A stretch of 64,000 nt of DNA from Mycobacterium sp. GA-2829 (GCF_001499965.1 NZ_LQIT01000078.1:1-64000), one strand, 5' to 3'. Shown: positions 34,012-43,412, numbered from the stretch's first letter. Translations and numbers: made by a program. Notes: generated from the letters alone by a model not told the origin.

Positions 34012-34851
34012 ATGGAGAATTCGTTGTCTTTGATGGCTGAGACCCGCTATCTGGACGGGCCGAGTGCGCGGTTCGCCTACCGTCGCATCGGTGCGGGTAC
34101 CGGTGTCCCGTTGGTACTGGCGTTGCGCTTTCGCGGCACCATGGATCACTGGGATCCGGCGTTCCTGGACGCGCTGGGAGCCGAACGCGATGTGATCGTC
34201 TTCGACAACATCGGGCACGGTAGGACCAGCGGCGTCGCACCGACCAGCATGGACGCCCTGGCCGGCGGACTCACCGAGTTCGTCGACACCCTGGGATTGT
34301 CCGAGGCCGACCTGCTCGGTTGGTCGTTGGGTGGGATCGTGGTGCAGGCGGCCACGTTGCAACGTCCTGATCTGGTACGCCGGTTGATCGTGGCGGGCAG
34401 CTCTCCCGGCGGTGGTGTGCCCGGCATGCCGCAACCCGTTCCGAAGATCTGGCAGGTCGCCACCAAGCCCGTCAACGACGACGATGACTTTCTCTATCTG
34501 TTCTTCCCCGACGAGGACCCGGGTCGCAAGCTGGGACTGGAGTCGCTGCGCAGGTTGGACGACCGCGTCCTGTCGCCGGAGCACGTTCCGGTGTCGATCG
34601 AGACGATGCAGGCGCAATTGTCGGTCATCGCCTCGACCGGTTCGAGTATCTGGGATCGCTTGGGGGAGATCACCATTCCGACCTTGGTTGCCAACGGTGC
34701 GCACGACCGGATGATCGATGCCTACGCCACCTTTGCGATGGTGGGCCGGCTGCCCAACGCCAAGGCCATTCTGTACAGCGATGCCGGGCACGGGTTCCTC
34801 TTCCAGCATGTCACGGAATTCGCCCGCGAGGTTGTCGAGTTCCTCGCGTGA
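34012..34851 (+). CDS. Alpha/beta-hydrolase
   Basis: A 279-residue hydrolase; ATG 34012 follows AAGGG, and ATG 33994 is an alternative six codons earlier. Family features are the oxyanion region VLALRFRGTMDHWDPAFLDA, VIVFDNIGHGRTSG, the nucleophile elbow LLGWSLGGIVVQAA (Ser ~101), the acid region LVANGAHDRMI and the catalytic His in YSDAGHGFLFQH (~262). A cap domain lies between. The stop overlaps the RclA-like gene start by 4 bases, so the three genes 34012-36886 form a coupled operon. Haloperoxidase/esterase-like members of this family accept many substrates, so the true one is unknown. Confidence 0.85.
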   Translation: MENSLSLMAETRYLDGPSARFAYRRIGAGTGVPLVLALRFRGTMDHWDPAFLDALGAERDVIVFDNIGHGRTSGVAPTSMDALAGGLTEFVDTLGLSEADLLGWSLGGIVVQAATLQRPDLVRRLIVAGSSPGGGVPGMPQPVPKIWQVATKPVNDDDDFLYLFFPDEDPGRKLGLESLRRLDDRVLSPEHVPVSIETMQAQLSVIASTGSSIWDRLGEITIPTLVANGAHDRMIDAYATFAMVGRLPNAKAILYSDAGHGFLFQHVTEFAREVVEFLA

Positions 34852-36233
34852 TCGAGGCCGATCTGCTCGTCATCGGATTCGGCAAGGGCGGCAAGACGTT
34901 GGCGGCAGAGTTGGGCCGGCAAGGTCAGCGTGTCGTGCTGGTGGAGGAGTCGGCGCAGATGTACGGCGGGACCTGCATCAACACGGGCTGTGTGCCGACG
35001 AAGTCGATGGTGTACCGCAGTGAGCACTCGCCGCGCGGCACGTCCGGGCGTGTGGCTTACGCGGATGCGGTCGCCGCCACAGAGCGACTGACAACAGGCC
35101 TACGGGCCGCCAACCTGGTTGGACTGGAATCGATCCCGTCCGTTCGAGTGCTCACCGGCCGGGCCAGCTTCATCGACGCGAACTCGGTTTCGATACAGAC
35201 CGAAGACGAAATCGCTACCGTGGTGGCGAGCAGCATCGTCATCGGTACCGGCTCAACACCGGTGATCCCGGACATACCCGGCGTGCGGCACAGTCCGGTC
35301 GTGGTCACCAGTGGGGAGCTGCTGCGGCGGGCTTCGCGCCCGGACCGGCTTGTGATTCTCGGTGGCGGCTACATCGGCTTGGAATTCGCGTCGATGTATG
35401 CCGGCTACGGCACCTCCGTGACCGTGCTGGAGCAACGCCCCGCGGTGCTGGCACATGAGGATGGAGATATCGCCGATGCTGCTCTGTCTGTCCTGTCCGA
35501 TAGGGGAGTCACCATCGTCACCGGAGCGGAAATCAGTGAAGTGCAGACTGTTTCGCGACCAGGCGGCTCACCGCTGGCGCGGGTGGGATATGTCGCCGGC
35601 GGACGCGCCGCCACCGTCGAGGCCGACGTCGTGCTGGTCGCGCTCGGGCGCACACCCAACACCGCGCACCTTCGACTCGATCGGGCCGAGTTGGAAACCA
35701 CCGACACCGGTGCCGTCGTGGTCGATGATCACCGCCGTACCAGCCAGCCCCACATCTATGCGGTCGGAGATGTCAACGGCGGACCGCAGTTCACCTACAT
35801 CTCTCTCGATGACTACCGCATCGTGCTCGATCAACTCAGCGGTGCCGCCGAACCCAGGTCTGCCGCCCAGCGCCGGGCGGTCCCGAACTGCCTGTTCCTG
35901 AGCCCTCCACTGGCGCGCGTCGGTCTTACCGAAGCTCAAGCGCGCACTGCGGGTTATGACTTCAAGGTGGCGGCCAGCCCGGTGGTGAACCTGGCGACGG
36001 TAGCCAGAGCCCGCATAGTCGATGACACGGCCGGGATCATGAAAGTAGTTGTCGATGCGGACACCGACAAGATTCTCGGCGCCGCCCTCCTGTGTCACGA
36101 CGCACAGGAGGTGATCAACATCGTCGCCCTGGCGATGCGCCATGGCATAACAGCATCAGTATTGCGCGACGAGATCTACACTCATCCCTCGATGTCAGAG
36201 TGCTTCAACCAACTGTTAGGGCTCCTGAAGTGA
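34848..36233 (+). CDS. rclA: RclA-type pyridine nucleotide-disulfide oxidoreductase
   Basis: A 461-residue class I flavoprotein. Its start (LLVIGFGKGGKTLAAELGRQ) and redox site (YGGTCINTGCVPTKSMVYRS, cysteines 43 and 48) match E. coli RclA residue for residue in spacing, including the unusual GFGKxGK dinucleotide motif. Then come IGTGSTPVIPDIPG, the NAD(P) motif VILGGGYIGLEFASMYAGYG, VALGRTPNT, HIYAVGDVNGGPQFTYISLD and the dimer-end motif YTHPSMSECFNQLL. E. coli RclA protects against reactive chlorine species and can reduce Cu(II). The companion rclB/rclC genes are not adjacent; instead an alpha/beta-hydrolase and a cysteine hydrolase are coupled to it. Confidence 0.85.
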   Translation: MIEADLLVIGFGKGGKTLAAELGRQGQRVVLVEESAQMYGGTCINTGCVPTKSMVYRSEHSPRGTSGRVAYADAVAATERLTTGLRAANLVGLESIPSVRVLTGRASFIDANSVSIQTEDEIATVVASSIVIGTGSTPVIPDIPGVRHSPVVVTSGELLRRASRPDRLVILGGGYIGLEFASMYAGYGTSVTVLEQRPAVLAHEDGDIADAALSVLSDRGVTIVTGAEISEVQTVSRPGGSPLARVGYVAGGRAATVEADVVLVALGRTPNTAHLRLDRAELETTDTGAVVVDDHRRTSQPHIYAVGDVNGGPQFTYISLDDYRIVLDQLSGAAEPRSAAQRRAVPNCLFLSPPLARVGLTEAQARTAGYDFKVAASPVVNLATVARARIVDDTAGIMKVVVDADTDKILGAALLCHDAQEVINIVALAMRHGITASVLRDEIYTHPSMSECFNQLLGLLK

Positions 36234-36886
36234 AGTTCGACCCCGCCAACACCGCGGTCGTGGTCATCGATCCGCAGATCGACGTCCTCAGCCCGACCGG
36301 GCGCAACTGGGCGGCCGTCGGCGCGAGTGTCACCGAGAACGGTACAGTGGCTCACCTCATCCAGCTCATGGACGCCGCCGTCACCCGGGGCTATCCGTTG
36401 GTGATCTCGCCGCACTACTTCTATCCGTCCGACTCGCAGTGGTTGTTCAACGGGCCACTGGAGTCCGACGAGTTCGCCACCGGAACGTTCGCCCGCACCG
36501 GGGCCTTGGATCTGACCGACTTCGCGGGGTCGGGCGCGGACTGGTTACCCGAGTTGGCGCCCTACATCAACCACGCTTCCACCACCGTCGCGAGCCCGCA
36601 CAAGGTATTCGGTCCGCAGACCAACGACCTTGTCTTACAGCTACGGAAGCGAGGGTGCGACCGCGTCGTCCTCGCGGGAATGCTGGCCAACATGTGCGTC
36701 GAGTCTCACCTGCGACATCTTCTCGAGGACGGTTTCCGAGTTGCGGTGGCCGTGGATGCGGTGGCCGGGCCCCGCCACCCCGACTGGGGCGACGGGTATC
36801 AGGCAGCACTGGTGAACTACCGGTTCCTCGCCCATGCGGTGTCACCCACCGTGGAAATCATCTCGGCGATGAGCCGTGCGACGTGA
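36230..36886 (+). CDS. Isochorismatase-like cysteine hydrolase
   Basis: A 218-residue hydrolase whose GTG 36230 overlaps the RclA-like stop (GTGA). The isochorismatase fold is visible: TAVVVIDPQIDVLSP (catalytic Asp), YPLVISPHYFYPSDSQWLFN, the Lys in ASPHKVFGPQTNDLVLQLRK, and VVLAGMLANMCVESHLRHLL with the nucleophilic Cys. Relatives hydrolyse amides or vinyl ethers (nicotinamidase, isochorismatase, N-carbamoylsarcosine amidase). The HYFYPSDSQW segment is typical of the cysteine-hydrolase subgroup with unknown substrate. It completes the three-gene coupled unit and is convergent to the alcohol dehydrogenase. Confidence 0.88.
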   Translation: MKFDPANTAVVVIDPQIDVLSPTGRNWAAVGASVTENGTVAHLIQLMDAAVTRGYPLVISPHYFYPSDSQWLFNGPLESDEFATGTFARTGALDLTDFAGSGADWLPELAPYINHASTTVASPHKVFGPQTNDLVLQLRKRGCDRVVLAGMLANMCVESHLRHLLEDGFRVAVAVDAVAGPRHPDWGDGYQAALVNYRFLAHAVSPTVEIISAMSRAT

Positions 36887-36887
36887 A

Positions 36888-37913
36888 TCATCGCGCCGCT
36901 GCGAAGTCGAGGACGATGCGGAAGCGCGCGCGCCCGGCCATCATTCGGTCGTAGGCGTGCGGTGCCTGGTCAAAGGCAACCGGCTCGATCATCGGGGCGA
37001 TCTGATGCGCGAGGCTGAACGCGAGATTGTCCTCGTTATCGATGGCCGATCCGGTGAGGCTTCCAAGGATGCTGCGACCGCCGAAAATCAGATCGGTCGT
37101 ATGAACCGGTACCGGGTCCGGTGATGCTCCGACGACGATCATTTTGCCCCGTGGCTGTAGTCCGGCCACCAGCCCGGCCATCGACGCGCCGCTGGCGGCG
37201 GTGGCGATGATCGCTGTCGCGCCGCCCAGCGCGGTCAGCGCTGCCGCGGGGTTTTCGGCGTCGCTGTCGATGTAGTGGTCGGCGCCCAAAGTCGTAGCGA
37301 GTCCGGCCTTCTGGGAGCCGCGGGCTATCGCGACGACGCGGTAGCCCATCTTCTTGGCATACTGCACACCCAGGTGGCCCAGACCGCCGATGCCCTGTAT
37401 GGCCACGAGTGAGTTCACTGGCGCCGTGGCGGCGCGGAGGGCGTTGAATACGGTCACCCCGGCGCACAACAGAGGAGCGGCGGTCAGCGCATCGAAATCC
37501 CCCGGAACTCGTACCAGCGCAGAAGGTCTGGCGTAGACGATCTCGGCATACCCGCCGTCCGCAGTCGTCCCAGGCTGCGGTTGGTCGGTGCAGTTGACGA
37601 AGTCACCGCGGCGGCAGAAGTCGCACTGACCGCACTGCCCGCCGAGGAATCCCACCCCGACGCGGTCACCGGCCTGCCACCGGGTATCGACGCCGGCACC
37701 GATGGCATCGATCGTCCCGACCACCTCGTGGCCGGGCACGATCGGCTCCGTCGAATTTGCGCGCTGCCCTTCCACGGCCAGCGCATCGCTGTGGCATACC
37801 CCGCACGCCGCCGTCCGGATTCGCACGTGTCCCGGGGCGGGGTCCCGCAGTTCGCGGTCGACCAGGGAGAACTCGCGTTGTCCGGTGACCTGATAAGCCC
37901 GATATGTTGTCAT
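36888..37913 (-). CDS. Zinc-dependent alcohol dehydrogenase (MDR family)
   Basis: A 341-residue medium-chain dehydrogenase. Catalytic zinc ligands lie in ACGVCHSDALAVEG and VPGHEVVGTIDAIG; the structural zinc uses four cysteines of CGQCDFCRRGDFVNC. The cofactor motif is GIGGLGHLGVQYAKKMGYRV followed by VAIARG. FVNCTDQPQPGTTADGGYAE is characteristic of AdhA/AdhP-like enzymes of actinobacteria that oxidise primary alcohols or reduce aldehydes. The stop is one base from the cysteine hydrolase stop (convergent). A LAL regulator lies 59 bases upstream on the same strand and may control it. Confidence 0.9.
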   Translation of the reverse strand: MTTYRAYQVTGQREFSLVDRELRDPAPGHVRIRTAACGVCHSDALAVEGQRANSTEPIVPGHEVVGTIDAIGAGVDTRWQAGDRVGVGFLGGQCGQCDFCRRGDFVNCTDQPQPGTTADGGYAEIVYARPSALVRVPGDFDALTAAPLLCAGVTVFNALRAATAPVNSLVAIQGIGGLGHLGVQYAKKMGYRVVAIARGSQKAGLATTLGADHYIDSDAENPAAALTALGGATAIIATAASGASMAGLVAGLQPRGKMIVVGASPDPVPVHTTDLIFGGRSILGSLTGSAIDNEDNLAFSLAHQIAPMIEPVAFDQAPHAYDRMMAGRARFRIVLDFAAAR

Positions 37914-37972
37914 GCGTCAATGCCATCAGCTCGACCGGCGTCGCGGCATAAGTACGATGACCACGAGTTCGG

Positions 37973-40717
37973 CTACTCGCCGACGGTGATGCCGGCGTTG
38001 ATGTCGAGGGCATCTCGTAACTGGGCGCGGCGGGTGATGCCGAGCTTGGGGAAGATCTTGTACAGGTGCGCCGCGACGGTCCGATGTGAGATGTAGATCT
38101 GGTCGGCGATCTGGCGATTGGTCAGACCAGCGGCGGCGAGTCGTCCGATCTGCAGTTCCTGCGGCGAAAGTTTGGTCGCAAAGATGTCGTTCACCGACGC
38201 TGCGCCTGGCACTTGCACCCCGGCCGCGCGCAGTTCGCCCCGCGTGCGCTGCGCCCACGGCTGAGCGCCACGGTGCTCGAAAACCCGCAGAGCTGCGGCT
38301 AACTGGGTGCGTGCGTCAATGATGCGTCGCTGTCGACGGAGCCACTCGCCATAGGCCAACTGGGTGCGGGCGTACTCCAACGGCGCTTGGACCTCGGCTT
38401 CCTCGACGTCCAGGGCGGCGCGAAAGTGGTGCTCTGCGTGCTGATCCACACCCGCGATCAAGGCACGGCTGCGGTGTACCAGCATGACGACGTGTGGGGA
38501 GCCCAGTGCGCTTGCCTCGGTGTCGATCTCGTTGATCAAATGGCACATCACTCGGGTGTGGCCGCTGGATACGGCGGCTTCGGTGAGGTCGGCGATCGCC
38601 CAGCGACGGGAACTGCGGTCACGGTGCATCTGCGACAGTTCGGTGAAGGCACGCTCGTTGTCGTGTGTGGTCAGAGCAAGCAGGCCACTGGCCCAGGCCA
38701 GGTCGTCGATCCACAGTAGGGGAGTGTCGCTGGGCAGATGCTGTTGGGCTGTCGTCAGTGACTGCTGAGCGGATCTGGTATCCCCCTGCAAAGCCTGGAT
38801 CCGTGCGAGGAGGGCGGCAGCGGCGCCCATGCTGAGCCCCAGATTCGCATCGGTGGCGATCCGGAATGCGTTGTGCGCGCTCACGGCGGCCTCGGTCAAT
38901 TGTCCCGCGATGATCTGCGATCGCGCTGAGCCGCGCAGCGCCTCACACTCGATCGCGGGCGCGCCTGTTTGCCGGGCCACCCTGACGGAACCGTCCCAGC
39001 ATGACTGCGCAGTCGCCAGATCAGAAGCCGATTCTGCTGCCAGCCCCATCGACATCAGCGCCGTCAAGTCATCACGCAGGGCGTCCTGCAACAATGCAGC
39101 GCGACAACGGAATTGGCGGGCATACTTGGTATCTTCGATGGTCGCCAACGCGACCTCGACTGCCGGGTGATCCAGGTGCTCGAGTTGATGCAGGCGCTCG
39201 GCCAGCAGGTCACGGTCACCTTCGTCGAGTCCGTGCATCCGGCACTGCGCTGCCGCGGCGGCGAGCAGGCGGATACGCGTGTCCGAATCGCCGTCGCTTC
39301 CGAACTGATCTGCCAGCGTCACCAGTTCCTTTACCGTCGGCGCAGTCACGGCGGTCGTGACGGCGAGGGTGAAGCGCGCGAACGAGAGATCGAACTGGTG
39401 CCGGAGATCAGTGGCCAATGGCTCGGCCTCGTCAAGGGTGTCCATCGCCTCTGCGGTCAGCCCCGCCCGACACGCGGGTTCAATGGCACTGACGAGCCGC
39501 CGGATGCGATCATTCGCTGACGGCGACAGCGCCGCAGCACGCCGCCATGCGCGTGCGGCTTCGGCATTGGCGCCACGGCGTTGCGCCGCGTGGGCCGCGG
39601 TTTCGAGGCCGGCGGCGACCGCCTCGTCAGGTCCGTAGACCGCCGCCGAGCGGTGCCAGGCCGCTCTCATCGCATCGCTGGTCGCTTCGGCCAGCGCGCG
39701 GTGGAAGGCCGAACGTTGGGTCAGCGGAGTCACCCGGTATGCCACGGACCGGACCAGGGGATGGCGCACATGGAGCGATCCGGCAAAGACCTTGATCAGC
39801 CCGCTCCGCTCGAGTGGGTCCAGATCGGCATCCGACAGACCGACGCGTCGCGCTGCGTCGGCAAGTTCGGCCATTGCAGTATCACCGCCGGCGGCGATCA
39901 GACCCAGCATCCGGCGGCTGGGTTCTGGAACGCCATCCAGTTGTTCCAGGAAAGCGCGTTCGATGCGTCGCGTCGTCGGCAGGGGGGTCGGCGACGGGGC
40001 AGCCTGTTCCTCGCCACCGGCCAACAGTGCCTTCGTGAGTTCTGCGATGGCCAGCGGATTTCCCGCAGCTTCAGTCAGGACGCGCCGTTGGGTCAGTTCG
40101 CTGAGCCCATGCCCGTCGACGCCGGACAGCGCCTCCTTCATCAGGACGCGCGACGTTGCGATATCTAGGGCGTCCAACTGAAGGTGCGGCAGCGACGCAA
40201 GTTGTAACGTTTCCCCGTCGATGCGGGGCCTTGTGGCGCACAGCATCATCACCGGCGAGTTCGCAATGCGGCGCCCGACAAAGGTCAGGACGTGCAGCGA
40301 GGAGTCGTCGAGCCACTGCGCGTCGTCGATCACGAGCAGAACCGGTCGAGCGGCAGCGGCTTCCTCGATCAACCCGAGCGTCGCCACGCCGATGAGCAGC
40401 GGGTTGGGCATCGCGGCTTCGGCGAGGCCGAGCGCCGCCAGAAGGGCCGTCCGCTGGTGCACTGGTAACGCATCGACGCAACTGAGGATCGGGTGCGCCA
40501 GTTCGTGCAGACCCGCGTAGCCCACGGCGGCCTGCGACTGCACCCCGGCACACGACAAAACGGTGAACCCCTGACGCTTCGCCCACGCTGTGACCGTCGT
40601 CAGGAGTGTGGTCTTCCCGATCCCGGGCTCGCCTTCAACGACCAGCGCGCATCCGCGGTCCGCGACCCCCGTGGCGGCAGCGATGATCGCGTCGAGCTCG
40701 ATGTCGCGGCCGATCAC
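37973..40717 (-). CDS. Large ATP-binding LuxR-family (LAL) regulator
   Basis: A 914-residue LAL regulator from GTG 40717. An N-terminal AAA/STAND ATPase has Walker A VVEGEPGIGKTTLL (~25-38) and Walker B RPVLLVIDDAQWLDDSSLHV (~122-142). A long TPR-like helical middle follows, and a C-terminal GerE/LuxR helix-turn-helix reads LSPQELQIGRLAAAGLTNRQ, IADQIYISHRTVAAHLYKIF, PKLGITRRAQL (residues ~850-905). Such proteins are signal-dependent activators. The alcohol dehydrogenase immediately downstream on the same strand is the likely target, and the divergent HxlR gene starts only 55 bases away. Confidence 0.9.
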   Translation of the reverse strand: MIGRDIELDAIIAAATGVADRGCALVVEGEPGIGKTTLLTTVTAWAKRQGFTVLSCAGVQSQAAVGYAGLHELAHPILSCVDALPVHQRTALLAALGLAEAAMPNPLLIGVATLGLIEEAAAARPVLLVIDDAQWLDDSSLHVLTFVGRRIANSPVMMLCATRPRIDGETLQLASLPHLQLDALDIATSRVLMKEALSGVDGHGLSELTQRRVLTEAAGNPLAIAELTKALLAGGEEQAAPSPTPLPTTRRIERAFLEQLDGVPEPSRRMLGLIAAGGDTAMAELADAARRVGLSDADLDPLERSGLIKVFAGSLHVRHPLVRSVAYRVTPLTQRSAFHRALAEATSDAMRAAWHRSAAVYGPDEAVAAGLETAAHAAQRRGANAEAARAWRRAAALSPSANDRIRRLVSAIEPACRAGLTAEAMDTLDEAEPLATDLRHQFDLSFARFTLAVTTAVTAPTVKELVTLADQFGSDGDSDTRIRLLAAAAAQCRMHGLDEGDRDLLAERLHQLEHLDHPAVEVALATIEDTKYARQFRCRAALLQDALRDDLTALMSMGLAAESASDLATAQSCWDGSVRVARQTGAPAIECEALRGSARSQIIAGQLTEAAVSAHNAFRIATDANLGLSMGAAAALLARIQALQGDTRSAQQSLTTAQQHLPSDTPLLWIDDLAWASGLLALTTHDNERAFTELSQMHRDRSSRRWAIADLTEAAVSSGHTRVMCHLINEIDTEASALGSPHVVMLVHRSRALIAGVDQHAEHHFRAALDVEEAEVQAPLEYARTQLAYGEWLRRQRRIIDARTQLAAALRVFEHRGAQPWAQRTRGELRAAGVQVPGAASVNDIFATKLSPQELQIGRLAAAGLTNRQIADQIYISHRTVAAHLYKIFPKLGITRRAQLRDALDINAGITVGE

Positions 40718-40771
40718 CTGGCGAGGGTATCACCCTGGGTTGGATGCGCCAACTCAGGTTAGTATGTGGTG

Positions 40772-41245
40772 ATGCGCACTGATCCGTGGTCCGACGATCC
40801 CTGCCCTATTGCGCGCGCCATGGCGGTCATAGGGCAGCGGTGGTCGGTGCTGATCATTCGCGAGGCGTTCCTGGGAAGAACTCGATTCTCGGAGTTCAAG
40901 GAACAGTTGGGAATCGCCTCTGATGTCCTCACTGCCCGACTGGCTGAACTCGTGTCGGCCGGCGTGCTGGAGACCGTGGAGTACCGCGAGCCCGGGGACC
41001 GTACTCGCAGCCGCTACGAGTTGACACAATCCGGTCGCGACTTGGTGGTGGTCCTGGGAGCGATCGGGCAGTGGGGCTACAAGCACGCAGACCGAAGCAA
41101 GGGCACGCCGTATCGTTTCGTCGACGGTGATGGTGAGCCGGTCATCGCGGGTTTCCGGCGACGTGACGGTGCCGCCGCGGGCAGCGCCGATGTCCGCCTA
41201 GTTTGCATCGCTGATCCGAACTCGCAGCGAGACACCCGGATCTAG
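40772..41245 (+). CDS. HxlR-family regulator
   Basis: A 157-residue winged helix-turn-helix regulator. ATG 40772 is preferred over the in-frame GTG 40766 because a TAGTAT -10 box (40760-40765) lies 6 bases before it (leaderless pattern). The HxlR signature is complete: DDPCPIARAMAVIGQRWSVL, IIREAFLGRTRFSEFKEQLG, IASDVLTARLAELVSAGVLE, then YELTQSGRDL. The Cys in DPCP is the position used for redox or electrophile sensing in several HxlR proteins. It is divergent to the LAL regulator and is followed, after 329 bases, by two convergent SDR genes. Confidence 0.88.
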   Translation: MRTDPWSDDPCPIARAMAVIGQRWSVLIIREAFLGRTRFSEFKEQLGIASDVLTARLAELVSAGVLETVEYREPGDRTRSRYELTQSGRDLVVVLGAIGQWGYKHADRSKGTPYRFVDGDGEPVIAGFRRRDGAAAGSADVRLVCIADPNSQRDTRI

Positions 41246-41574
41246 CTGCCGCACCGCGCCGTGTCGTGCCGCCTCAAGCCAGCAAGTGCCGACGCCGCGT
41301 ACGTAGCTGGCGCAGCAGCCGATACGGATCCGCACCGCTAGGACGGTAACCGGAAGATATTGCAACGCAGCGGAAAACGACAGCAGAGTGGCGGTCGGCA
41401 TGCGGCCAGGGCATTGATTTATCCGGCGTAGTCCATTTCTGCATATTCATCTGTCGAAGCGTGCTGAACGATCGCCAATTACCCGCGGGATCTCACCCGG
41501 CTCCTGCATGCGCAGGAACCGCTCGTGTTCGACCGCGGTGGGGGTGGCCCTTCCTGCGACTCCTGGCCGGACCC
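41246..41574 (-). other. Gap between HxlR gene and SDR gene
   Basis: 329 bases with no complete gene. On the minus strand, ending at 41450, a short stretch reads TAVEHERFLRMQEPGEIPRV then IGDRSARFDR, which looks like the natural end of some protein, but its upstream part only shadows the SDR gene at 41575. It may be a gene scrap left by recombination. Nothing else is seen. Confidence 0.3.
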
Positions 41575-42315
41575 TCACCACGGGTAGGTGTCGCCGGTGT
41601 CGCCGACGAATTGCGCTGTCGGTCCGTCGTCGCCGATCATTGCCATCTCGACCGCTACCGTGGCCCCTTGCGCCGGATCGCCCGCACCGGGGGTCGGTAA
41701 GCCCCCGTTCAGGCCTGTCGCGCGGTAACCCGGGCACACGGCGTTGACTTTCACGCCAGCGTCGCGCAACTCGTTGGCATACAACACGGTCAGAGCGTTC
41801 AACGCTGCTTTAGAGGCTTGATACGCAGCCTGATTGCGCTTGGTCACTTCGATGCTCGGATCGGCCATCAACGCGATCGATCCCATCGCGCTCGAGACAT
41901 TGACAATCCGTGCCGAACGCGACCTGCGTAGCAGCGGCAGAAAGGCATTCGTGACGGCGGCGACGCCGAAGACGTTGGTGTCGAATGTCCGCCGCAGATC
42001 CGAGGTGGTCATCGTGGATGCCGGATCGAGTCCGCTGGTGATGGCTGCGTTGTTGACAAGAATGTCGAGGCGGTCGTCGACCTCGGCAACGTGATTGGCC
42101 GCAGTGCGCACTGATGCCGGGTCGGTGACGTCGAGTTCGATGACGTCCACATCGAGACCCTGTCGGGTCAACGTCTGAGCGGCCGCTCGACCTTGCTGCA
42201 CATCGCGGGCGGCCAAATAGACTTTCGCGTCACGATGAGCGAGCTGATCGACGATGTGCAGGCCGATGCCTCTGTTGGCTCCAGTCACCAGAGCCAGTAT
42301 GGGTGCTGAGTTCAC
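41575..42315 (-). CDS. Short-chain dehydrogenase/reductase
   Basis: A 246-residue SDR starting at GTG 42315. The cofactor motif is LALVTGANRGIGLHIVDQLA (TGxxxGIG), followed by ARDVQQGRAAAQTL, ELDVTDPASV, ILVNNAAITSG, FDTNVFGVAAVTNAFLPLLR, ARIVNVSSAMGS (Ser), AAYQASKAALNAL (Tyr, Lys) and VCPGYRATGLNG. All catalytic residues are present. It resembles actinobacterial carbonyl reductases. The stop of the next SDR gene lies 40 bases upstream on the same strand, so both are probably one operon read from 43294. Confidence 0.9.
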   Translation of the reverse strand: MNSAPILALVTGANRGIGLHIVDQLAHRDAKVYLAARDVQQGRAAAQTLTRQGLDVDVIELDVTDPASVRTAANHVAEVDDRLDILVNNAAITSGLDPASTMTTSDLRRTFDTNVFGVAAVTNAFLPLLRRSRSARIVNVSSAMGSIALMADPSIEVTKRNQAAYQASKAALNALTVLYANELRDAGVKVNAVCPGYRATGLNGGLPTPGAGDPAQGATVAVEMAMIGDDGPTAQFVGDTGDTYPW

Positions 42316-42355
42316 ATATCCACGTTGTCCGGACCGGTGAGCGGTGGCGGTGGAC

Positions 42356-43294
42356 TCATGCGAACCTCACATGAGTCAGTTCTTGGGATACCGCCCATAA
42401 GCGCGCCGCGTTGTCCTCGTCGCACAGCGGCTTCCAGCGTCTCTGTTCACCAGGCGGCCCCCCGACGCTTCCCAGCCACCGGGGTCCGTAGAACCCGGCG
42501 TCCTTCGCTTGCGCTGATGCCGCGGCCGTCAGCGCCGGAAGCCCTGCGGTGTCGACCGTTCCCACGAGCAGGCGCCGCGCCGAAAGCCAGCGGATCACCT
42601 TTACGCCGGTGGTGTCCTCGGCCCGCCCTACCTCTTGGCGCGCCGCAAGGAGGCTGGTCGGGGCGACACCGGGATGGGCGATGTTGCTGGTGATGCCCCA
42701 CCCTGCGGCCAAGCTGCGTCGGCTGAGCTCAAGACCGAAAAGCCCCACCGCGATCTTGGATTGCCGGTACGCGCGCATCCCGTCGTATGCGTGCTGCCAT
42801 TGCAGATCGTTCCAGTTGATAGCGCCGCTGCGTGCGGCGATGCTGGTCTGCGACGTCACCCGCGCGCGGCCGGCCTTTAACAGTGGCAACAGATGCCCGA
42901 CCAGTGCGAAGTGGCCGAGGTGGTTGGTGCCGAATTGCAGCTCGAACCCGTCAGTTGTGGTCTGCCTATCCGGTGGCGTCATCACACCTGCGTTGTTGAT
43001 GAGCAAGTGAATAGGCGCCGCCTGGGCTCTCAGCTTTTCCCCGAGGGCCGCCACCGAAGCCAGCGACGACAGGTCCAATTGCTCGAGTGACAGTTTCGCT
43101 TCTGGATGCTGCTCGCGAATCTTCTCGATCGCCGCCTCACCCTTGCGTCGGTTTCGCACCGGCATGACGACCTCTGCGCCTGCGCTGGCAAGCGCGGCCG
43201 CGATACCGAGTCCCACGCCGTCGCTGGCTCCGGTGACCACTGCCCGTTTGCCGCCCAGATCGGGGATGGTGATGTTGTACTGTTTTTTGGGCAT
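42356..43294 (-). CDS. Short-chain dehydrogenase (retinol/protochlorophyllide reductase-like)
   Basis: A 312-residue SDR from ATG 43294, chosen because AGGAGTGGGCAC precedes it. The cofactor motif is RAVVTGASDGVGLGIAAALA, then VRNRRKGEAAIEKI, IHLLINNAGVMTPPDRQTTT, FGTNHLGHFALVGHLLPLL, the Ser of VTSQTSIAAR and the Tyr-Lys of AYRQSKIAVGLFGLELSRRS. IAHPGVAPTSLL and GFYGPRWLGSVGGPP in the C-terminus are typical of this extended SDR subgroup. An MmyB-like XRE regulator is divergent 118 bases away and probably controls the two SDR genes. Confidence 0.9.
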   Translation of the reverse strand: MPKKQYNITIPDLGGKRAVVTGASDGVGLGIAAALASAGAEVVMPVRNRRKGEAAIEKIREQHPEAKLSLEQLDLSSLASVAALGEKLRAQAAPIHLLINNAGVMTPPDRQTTTDGFELQFGTNHLGHFALVGHLLPLLKAGRARVTSQTSIAARSGAINWNDLQWQHAYDGMRAYRQSKIAVGLFGLELSRRSLAAGWGITSNIAHPGVAPTSLLAARQEVGRAEDTTGVKVIRWLSARRLLVGTVDTAGLPALTAAASAQAKDAGFYGPRWLGSVGGPPGEQRRWKPLCDEDNAARLWAVSQELTHVRFA

Positions 43295-43412
43295 GTGCCC
43301 ACTCCTGTTCGACTTGCAGTGCCCTCTGACGAAAGGCTGTCGCACGGCCAGGTCGGTATCCAGGACTTAGCGATCCGTGGCTAAGCGGTACGTCAGGCGG
43401 CAAGATGCGTAC

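Noticed and set aside
33274..34809. 511-codon minus-strand open frame opposite the 33115 protein and the alpha/beta-hydrolase
   Set aside because: It lies antisense to two genes with clear protein features, has no recognisable motif and is explained by GC-rich third positions leaving the antisense frame open.
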